DNA of 64,000 bases. Origin: Dentipellis sp. KUC8613. Lineage: Eukaryota > Basidiomycota > Agaricomycetes > Russulales > Hericiaceae. Numbering within the stretch: the stretch's first letter is position 1; each line of letters begins with the position of its first letter. The translations under genes were made by a program, and so were the position numbers. Below the pieces are notes generated by a model, which was not told where the DNA came from, searched no databases, and saw only the letters and a program-made list of their open reading frames with translations. The stretch covers positions 135,406 to 199,405 of the forward strand of contig NSJX01000048.1 in NCBI GenBank assembly GCA_002286715.1. Direction: 5' to 3'. This document shows, in pieces, positions 57,399 through 64,000 of the stretch.

Positions 57399-57701
57399 CT
57401 ATAGAAGCCACCCGGGCAGCCGGTCGTAGGTCAAAATCGGTGGCATAAGCGTAGCAAAGCACACGCACCACATTCTCCAACGCGCAACGCTTCCCACTAA
57501 GAACGCAACGCCAACTCCCGCCATAATTCGTTTCCCAATCAGCGACCCAGGCTGATGCGCTCGGGACATGTTCAGTGCGTAGAGTCCGACGACGCCCAGG
57601 GTGCCCGTTCCGATGATGCGGCACGCCGCGCAGTCTTGGTATTTCCGCTCCGCCTGAGCGTCCGCGGTCTGTGCGGAAAGCAGTTGATCTGTCGAGTTCA
57701 T
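57399..57701 (-). CDS. DMAC1/Dmo2-like small membrane protein (DUF4536)
   Basis: An unspliced reading gives 100 aa. The core DCAACRIIGTGTLGVVGLYAL plus a second hydrophobic segment (IMAGVGVAFLVGSVARW) matches the two-helix DUF4536 family with a CxxC just before helix 1. Mammalian DMAC1 helps assemble respiratory complex I. A canonical intron (57399-57468, GTGCGT donor, TAG acceptor) begins right after the second helix. Splicing it would create a TGA across the junction and end the protein 25 residues earlier, which fits the usual family length better. Confidence 0.7.
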   Translation of the reverse strand: MNSTDQLLSAQTADAQAERKYQDCAACRIIGTGTLGVVGLYALNMSRAHQPGSLIGKRIMAGVGVAFLVGSVARWRMWCVCFATLMPPILTYDRLPGWLL

Positions 57702-58612
57702 ATCTGAGAGTTCGTGGAGAGTATCTTTGGGTAGGAGGTCATTCGAGGTAGATGGAGGAGGAGGACATCCGCAGCGGACTGGCCCCGACTCGGACGCGTC
57801 TGGTCGGCAGATCAATTTGACAATTCTCGTTGTATGTAATGCCACGTGCGTAATCAGATCTCTGATCAATGCCAAGGTCATAGTCAAATTCACCGTCAAA
57901 TTCGGAACCAAATTAAAAGCGCAAAACACGTGGGAGTACACAGTGAGGGGACTCACTGCAGTCTCCTCATCGTATGCGTCGATGAGCAGGGGGTGCGAGC
58001 TACACAAGATACACTCGGTAAGAGGATATTTAGGGAATACAAGGTCGAGCAATTTGAGGGGAGGGGGGACCGCGCTTTGCGGCTGTGTCTCGTCCGTCCA
58101 CAATTGAGCACTATTGTTTTCCATAACGGGGCGGACCCGAAAGCGCACCCTCGAACTGCTCTCAGAAAAGCGTCCGGATACCAGAGATTCTGTAGGAAAG
58201 TAGCCGCACTATGGTATGTTGCGATGAGGACGACGGAGGACGGCCCTCCGAGGGTGCTTTTTCTGCATCCCAGAGAGTCAAAGTCACTAGCACGAGGTGT
58301 TGAACCAAGGGGAAAGCCGAAGGACGGCCGGTGCTTCGACCATGTCCATATCTCACCTGCCATATTGGGACAATAATTGCACTGAGCCGGCGGTGCCGGT
58401 CTGAAGTTTCGAGCCCCGTATAAACAATCCGCTCCGCTCGAGGGCCACGCTTACCTATTGACTCCCACCACACCCCTCTTGCTTCCTGCCCCCATCTGCC
58501 CCGCGCGTGAATCCCCTCCCCCGCTCAGCAGACCACATAGTCCGCACCTACCCACATTTCCCTATCCCATTTCCCCATTCCCCGTATCCACAACCCACCC
58601 AAGATCCCAGAA
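57702..58612. other. intergenic, promoter of divergent genes
   Basis: 0.9 kb. A GTATAAAC TATA-like site at about 58420 and a C-rich leader precede the BTB gene. No other gene seen. Confidence 0.4.
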
Positions 58613-60036
58613 ATGCCTAGCCCGGCCACAATCGCCAATGCCTCCAGCGGCCGAAAGCGCGCCCGCGACGACGCCGACGACGAGCCCCAGCAGGCCATCG
58701 TCTCCCCTGGTAGCGAACGTGGCTTGAACGCAGGTGAGTACCACTGCACTCGACGGCGACGGCGTACGCTGACCTAGTGCCAGCGCCCCAGCCTCCCCGC
58801 CAGCAAAAGCGCCCCCGAACGAACGCGGCGACGCAGACCTCCCCCCCTCGCGCTACCGCCGCCGCCTTCGCCATGCGCGCCCCCACCGCGGCCGATCGAC
58901 TCCCGATCAAAGACTGCCAGCGCCGCGAGGAGTTCTGGTTCGACGACGGCGACGTCGTCGTCCGCGCCGAGGACCAGCTCTTCAAGCTCAACAAGGGCAA
59001 GATGAGCGTCGCCTGCAACTTCTTCCGGTCCATGTTCGAGGACGGCCACATTGGTGTCGGAAGCAGCGGCCCGGACGGCCAAAACGACGACGACCATTAT
59101 GAAGGGATGCCACTCATCCATGGCGCCCACACCTCCCTTCGCGAGTGGGAGCTGCTCATCTATGTCATCTATAAAATGTGAGTCCCCCTCTGCGGCATTG
59201 TCCTCAACGACGAGCACTGACGATCTTGCGTCCACAGTAAGGAAAACCTCTTGGTCGTGTCCTGGGACGATATCCGCACCATGCTCGAGCTGAGCCGCAA
59301 GTACGAGAGCCTGCCCATGCGCGAGCTCGCCATCCGCAATATGAGCTTCCTGTACCCGACGACGCTCCCGGACTTCATGATGTCCACCTTCCTGCGCAAG
59401 AAGTACATCGACGGCGCGCTGCCCAACTCGGTGCACTTCCAGGCGTACAACCTCGCGATCGAGTTCGACCTCTACCAGTTCCTCCCCGCCATCAGCTACC
59501 GGCTTACGCAGTACGAATTCGGAAACATCATCAGCGGCGTCCGCGAGACGCCCGACGCCGAGCCGATCCGCCTGCCAGCTGGCGTCCCCGCCTCGATCCT
59601 GGAGGCCCGCGAGGGCCTGCGCGAGCTGCGCTCGCAGCTGCTCTTCAAATTCATGCAGGAGCCCTGGCGCAGCGAGAAGCCGTGCGGTCCAAGCGGGAAC
59701 AAGTGCCAGTACAAGCGCCCGCCCGCAGGGCCGTCGTGCGAGCAGGTGATCGCCCGCCTGCGCTGCGACTGGCACCGCGACGGGCACATCCTGCGCAACA
59801 CCCTGCACCCGCTGAAGACGCTCACCCCGAGCTCGCACACCATGCTGCGCGACTTGCTGTGCGCGCCATGCAGGTTCGCGATGAAAGAGGAGATGTCGAG
59901 GGGCCAGGCGAAGATGTGGGTCGGCATGCCGGAGATGTTCGACTTGGGTACCTGGTTCGACATCGAGAGGAAGGTCAGGGCGAAGCGCGTGGAGCTTGCG
60001 CAGTTGTGGTCGCCTGACGGGGAGATGCTGTCGTAA
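58613..60036 (+). CDS. BTB/POZ domain protein
   Basis: Exons 58613-58733, 58778-59177 and 59238-60036 give 439 aa. A basic, nuclear-signal-like N terminus (GRKRARDD, RQQKRPRT) precedes a BTB domain: EFWFDDGDVVVRAEDQLFKLNKGKM, ACNFFRSMFEDG and LREWELLIYVIYKI. The C terminal part is an alpha-helical domain (LLVVSWDDIRTMLELSRKYESLPMREL). This N-BTB-helical layout is the large basidiomycete-specific BTB family. Members are candidates for Cullin-3 substrate adaptors or transcription co-factors; nothing more specific is supported. Confidence 0.85.
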
Positions 60037-60420
60037 ATGGATACCTGACGTGGATTTTTGATTTTTTTTTTCCTCTGGCATTGGTATGGTATGGCTGTTA
60101 CTGCATTGTTTTTTTTTTTTACTCTCTCGATTCGGACACTGCCTGTTACTCAACATGGAACTCGGAAACCTGTGATATACCTGTCTTTGTTTAGCTGTTT
60201 TTATAATCTACTATATTCCTTCGAAGCTACCCACCTTCGTCTGAGTCGTCATCCGCTGGCAGACCCAGGCGGCATGTCGTGTTGTGTCGCGGGCTGCTGG
60301 TTGATGGGCCTGCGGGTGTTCTCGTCACATGCGATAGACACTATGCTGATGCGTATGCGTTGGATCAGGAGAACGGCAGCAGACGATTGGACAATGAGTA
60401 CGAGCATCCGACGCAGGTGA
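60037..60420. other. intergenic
   Basis: 3' flank of the BTB gene with two poly-T runs (60064-60071, 60110-60120), ending at the TGA target duplication of the foldback element. Confidence 0.45.
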
Positions 60421-60595
60421 CCCTCAGTAAAAACGGTTAGTCAACAAATTTGATGAAATGGACTTTCGATTGCCATTTTGTGGACTTTTACCCTCCTCAG
60501 CGACTAGTGACTGACTACGAAATTGACTAAATTTGATTGTCGAATTCATTTCCGGGGGGCTGTGTTGATGAACTATTCGGGATTGCCGAGGCGGC

Positions 60596-60720
60596 AAAGC
60601 AGCGCTTAGAAAAAAAGGCGTGAAGAGCGAGAATCGAACACAGAGCCTCTGAAGTGTAGCGCACTGAGCAAGGGAGCAAGAGCCACTAGGCCATACTGCT
60701 GATACTAATTTATAAGCAAA
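60596..60720 (-). ncRNA. tRNA-derived Pol III unit, left arm
   Basis: Minus-strand A and B boxes with a downstream T run. The T arm does not pair fully, so this is a tRNA relic or SINE-like promoter and not a working tRNA. Confidence 0.45.
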
Positions 60721-60974
60721 CCTGTATATTCAGTGTAAGTACGCACTTACGACCAAATTTCTCGAAGTCGAGTATTAGCTTTGCGCCGAAGGAACGACGT
60801 TGCGCTACGATACAGAAGAATTCAAGCGTGAGAGAGATATATATTCTATGAATCCATATTTTCGACATCTCTTGGAGTTCGAAAAGACTACGGTACCTTC
60901 AGCACTATGGGATACTTGACTCAGGAAAATTCGGTCACGAAGTGCGTACTTACACTACATATACAAGTTTGTTT

Positions 60975-61080
60975 GTGAAGTAGTATCAGCAATATGGCCT
61001 AGTGGCTCTTGCTCCCTTACTCAGTGTTCTACACTTCGGAGGCTCTGTGTTCGATTCTCGCTCTTCACGCCTTTTTTTCT
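60975..61080 (+). ncRNA. tRNA-derived Pol III unit, right arm
   Basis: Mirror copy of the left-arm unit on the plus strand, ending in T7. Transcription of either unit would run outward from the palindrome. Confidence 0.45.
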
Positions 61081-61267
61081 AAGCGCTGCTTTGCCGCCTT
61101 GGCAATCCCGAATAGTTCATCAACACAGCCCCTCGGAAATGAATTCGACAATCAAATTTAGTCAATTTCGTAGTCAGTCACTAGTCGCTGAGGAGGGTAA
61201 AAGTCCACAAAATGGCAATCGAAAGTCCATTTCATCAAATTTGTTGACTAACCGTTTTTACTGAGGG

Positions 61268-62014
61268 TGACCGCGCGACGCCGCACATCAGTAAAACAGT
61301 CTTGTGCTCGCGAGCTCTTGCAAGTAGTTCAAGGGCTCAAGAGGCCCCTAAGACGTGGCCAATTTGATAGATCTTGGCCATTTTCACGACCCTCGCAAGA
61401 GCTCTCAAATTGTGCTTTCTGTTTTGGGCATAGCACGTCGGGGCTCGCGTGCTTGTCTCAAAGTCCTTGAGCGCTCTTGAGAGCCCTCGAAAGAGCTCAG
61501 ATCGCACACTCTGTCATGCTTTTGAGGGCTTTCAAGGTACCTTGTCTTCCACTTTCGATGCCAATGGGTGCAAAATTTCAGTGCACAGATAACTGTATTA
61601 ATAAATTTCGTATAAACGAGTGTGTATCTGTAATGAGCGACGACGGTGTTCTGAAACGGAATGCAAAATCATATGCCCGATGATCCGGATACTCATGACA
61701 GACCCTGGACCAGGACAAGGACATTAAATGCAACAAAGGGCCATTAAACGAGCGTAGAAGAGAATGTACTAGCCCGAAGAGAATGTCCAACATCGAGCGG
61801 CGGGTAGTAAGCGTATAGCGACATGAATCTCATTAGATTGTTGAAACTTGAGCGTAGGGATCAGGTATCTGTAGAGGACGAGACATGGAGTGCGATGGCG
61901 GGCCAGGTGCCATGCTCGATAGACTGGCTGATGAAGCTGAATGAAGTAGTAAATTGAAGTGAGCGAGCGATTGCGAACATGATACGAGGGCGCGAGGATC
62001 TACCGTGATGGGAA
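61268..62014. other. intergenic
   Basis: AT-richer, with several AAGAGCTCT/AGAGCCCTC-like short repeats at 61310-61500. No conserved frame. Confidence 0.4.
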
Positions 62015-63920
62015 CTACGAGAGGTTGACGCCGATCGAGTCGTTGTCTGAGTCGTCATCAGAAGAATTCCAGCCGAGCCTATGAAAAGATATATTGAGAA
62101 TAGTGAAATCATCACTGCATGAACCATGAACGTACCCAGAGCCTCCACCCCAAGATCGACACAGCTCAGCGAAGGCGTGGCCATGGACGGGATCTGCAGC
62201 GACCTCTTCGGCAGACTTCTTGATTTCCTTATAGACGTGCAAGTACCTAGCAGTAGTGAATTCCCTAAGAGCGTACTTTCCGTGCTTCCACTCGTCGATA
62301 TTGTTCCGGAGCTACAGGAGTGCCAGTAAGTTAATTGTCTGCAGAGCGGTTGCTTTCAAGAAACATGCGAACCACAGCGCCAAAGAGAGCGATGGTCGTA
62401 ATCGGTATCTCTTCGAAGTCAGCAGGGAATCTATTGCCGAGCCGTCTGTTATCTTTGAACAGATACGATGTTATGAAGTGTTCCAGACACGGGCTAGCAA
62501 AATTCACAAGTTCACCCTGCCGAGTTTCATCCAGGTTAGCACCCCGCAGTATTCAAGTAGTTGTATACACACCCGTGTGTCCACTGCATGCAAGAATGCA
62601 CTGTGCGATCGTAAAGTCTTGACGGCAGCCTTGATCTTCGTCTTGTACTCTGCTCTCGGCACATTGTCGATCGCGGGCCGGATGAGCATGTTCTCAGCGA
62701 TCGTGGCTCCTGCACGCTTGATGTCCCCACGGAAAGTTGACTGGTCCTCGTAGACCTTCGAGCCATTAGACTGAGCAACACCAAACTGCAGGCAAAACGT
62801 ACCTTCTTCACGTATATCTCAGGAATCTCCTCACCTGCAAAAACCCAGGGTCAGTGATATATATTGGGTGGAATCGCAAACTTACGTGGTTCGAATTGGA
62901 TCGGGGGTATCTTACCACACGCCGATAACTCCATACATGCTTCGTAGATGCACTCGACGACCTCTTGTGTGAATTTCTTAGTGGAGGGGAAAGCGTCTTG
63001 AGTGAGTAGGTAGATATGGGCTCGAGCCTTGGCGAGGCGCAGAACGGCTCTCCATTTTGCATCGTAATTATCGAGTTTGTGGCTATCAGCGTCAGACTCT
63101 GATGATCCTTTGTGACGCTTCGACGATTGCTTACGCGAAGAGCGCTTCCTGCGCTTTCGGGGAGGGGGGGCAGCATGGTCATCAAAATCACTGAGGATTG
63201 GTGTCGAAGCTGAATGAGAGTGGTGCCTTGCCCCAGAAACCTTTCGTGTCTGAGCGGGTGTTCGTGTTCGTATCATATCACGAATGTCGGGAGTCTTGGG
63301 CATGCGATTGACTTGCCAATGGCGCTGCAATACATTGGTTGATGGTGTTGCAACCTACAGATAGAACCGATAAGGAACAAAGGAAACAAAAATAAGCACA
63401 TTCACATACTCTGACACGATCGTTTGCACTTTCGAGGGCAGAAGCGGTAGGGATTGAAGGCGCCGCAGTGCTTGCAGGTTCTGTTGCCACGGCAATGCGA
63501 GAGTTTCTTCCTGCTGACTCGGAGAAGGAGGGGATGCGATGCGCTTCTTGGGTAGGAAGTGCTGCATTGCCGTCATCTTGATCTGAATCTGTGAGATCCG
63601 ACGAGTGAGGGGTATCTAGAGTATTGTAGAGGCTGTTATATGATAATTATTAGTTCAGAGGGTAGAAGCGTACCACTAGGGCTATCCGCATTGCTTTCGC
63701 GGCCTGCAGGTTCAGCGTATCTGACGCTGCTCCGCTCGGACTCTTGTAGTGTACGGTTGATATCTGGATATTATGCAAGTTATGTTTATGGCTAAAGTAA
63801 AGATATAAGAAGCAAACCTCTATTAGACCGATGTGACAGCATGAATGGCTCATGGCCCGACAGCAATGCCTGCGCTGCATCGGTTCCTTGCCATGCAGGA
63901 CGCGGGTGTAACGCCTCCAT
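62015..63920 (-). CDS. DUF6532 domain protein
   Basis: Nine exons on the minus strand: 63818-63920, 63674-63763, 63410-63615, 62886-63354, 62803-62834, 62573-62755, 62373-62516, 62136-62311 and 62015-62078, giving 488 aa. The N-terminal 200 residues are Ser/Asp-rich and then basic (PRKRRKRSSRKQSSKRHKG), suggesting a nuclear protein. The DUF6532 part follows: ARAHIYLLTQDAFPSTKKFTQ, IPEIYVKKVYEDQSTFRGDIK and ITTIALFGAVLRNNIDEWKHGKY, then FTTARYLHVYKEI. An acidic tail ends it. The family is expanded in Agaricomycetes and has no known function. The donor GTTCGC at 62372 is weak but is the only one that keeps the motif and phase. Confidence 0.78.
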
Positions 63921-64000
63921 ATTATATAATCACCTTCCCTATTCGTACGACGCGTCTTGCTTGTTTCGGGCTCCGGTTTAATACCGGAGCCAGCCACCTA
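63921..64000. other. upstream flank of the DUF6532 gene
   Basis: TATATAAT on the minus strand lies just before the ATG; the window ends here. Confidence 0.3.

Larger units (their letters stand above)
60421..61267. mobile_element. 847-bp foldback (palindromic) element with tRNA-derived Pol III promoters
   Basis: Bases 60421-60748 and the reverse complement of 60940-61267 are two 328-bp arms with about 14 mismatches by eye, separated by a 191-bp spacer. The ends read CCCTCAGTAAAAACGG and the element is flanked by TGA on both sides (60418-60420, 61268-61270). Each arm carries a tRNA-like unit pointing outward. In the right arm the A box is TGGCCTAGTGG (60995-61005), the B box GTTCGATTC (61049-61057) and a T7 terminator lies at 61072-61078. 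The left arm mirrors this (60683-60693, 60631-60639, A7 at 60610-60616). Confidence 0.85.

Noticed and set aside
58774..60156. 460-aa open frame on the minus strand over the BTB gene
   Set aside because: Antisense shadow produced by GC3 bias; the plus frame has the BTB motifs and proper introns.
60975..61080. Functional tRNA in the right arm of the palindrome
   Set aside because: A and B boxes are good, but the T stem has mismatches and no acceptor stem closes; it is a tRNA-derived promoter only.

Overview
The window is nuclear DNA of a basidiomycete fungus, most likely an Agaricomycete. It is GC-rich with strong GC3 bias. Genes are dense and cut by many 40-75 nt introns, usually starting GTGCGT, GTGAGT or GTATGT. 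Several families are typical of Agaricomycetes: DUF6593, DUF6532, an expanded BTB family, an MBOAT wax-synthase-like enzyme and fungal DUF262. I reconstructed 31 complete or partial protein-coding genes and one intron-containing tRNA. Exons were joined by eye using splice signals, phase and conserved motifs. Every complete spliced CDS closes to a whole number of codons; DMAC1-like is the one model given unspliced.

Layout. 0-10 kb: the tail of an unknown gene; a mitochondrial MMT-type metal transporter; a small P-loop kinase/ATPase divergent from a very large gene that encodes an RNA-dependent RNA polymerase fused to an Upf1-like SF1 helicase (18 exons, 1693 aa). 10-23 kb: a coiled-coil/J-like protein, Mia40, a DHPS-type metallo-beta-lactamase with a 730-nt intron, a FAM72 homologue, a five-unit polyubiquitin gene and Dcc1. 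24-38 kb: DUF262, TCP11/Sok1, a NIPA Mg transporter, a ManC-like mannose-1-phosphate guanylyltransferase, enoyl-CoA hydratase and nicotinamide riboside kinase. 38-46 kb: a 965-bp CACTA-like non-autonomous transposon, soluble fumarate reductase with cytochrome b5, a DASH Hsk3-like subunit, tRNA-Glu(CTC), a mitochondrial LEA-like protein and TFIIH Ssl1. 46-58 kb: a large F-box protein with an overlapping small upstream ORF, two poorly known proteins, membrane dipeptidase, wax-synthase-like MBOAT, S1/P1 nuclease and a DMAC1-like protein. 58-64 kb: a BTB protein, an 847-bp near-perfect foldback element with outward-facing tRNA-derived Pol III promoters, and a DUF6532 gene.

The strongest candidate for something unusual is the RdRP-helicase fusion. 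In other fungi these two activities are separate partners (fission yeast Rdp1 and Hrr1, Neurospora SAD-1 and SAD-3). The second theme is splicing. Microexons of 5, 7, 7, 12, 13, 16, 16 and 16 nt are needed to restore conserved motifs, several of them encoding metal ligands, and two introns use GC donors. The genes do not form one pathway; the window is mostly housekeeping with two mobile insertions.
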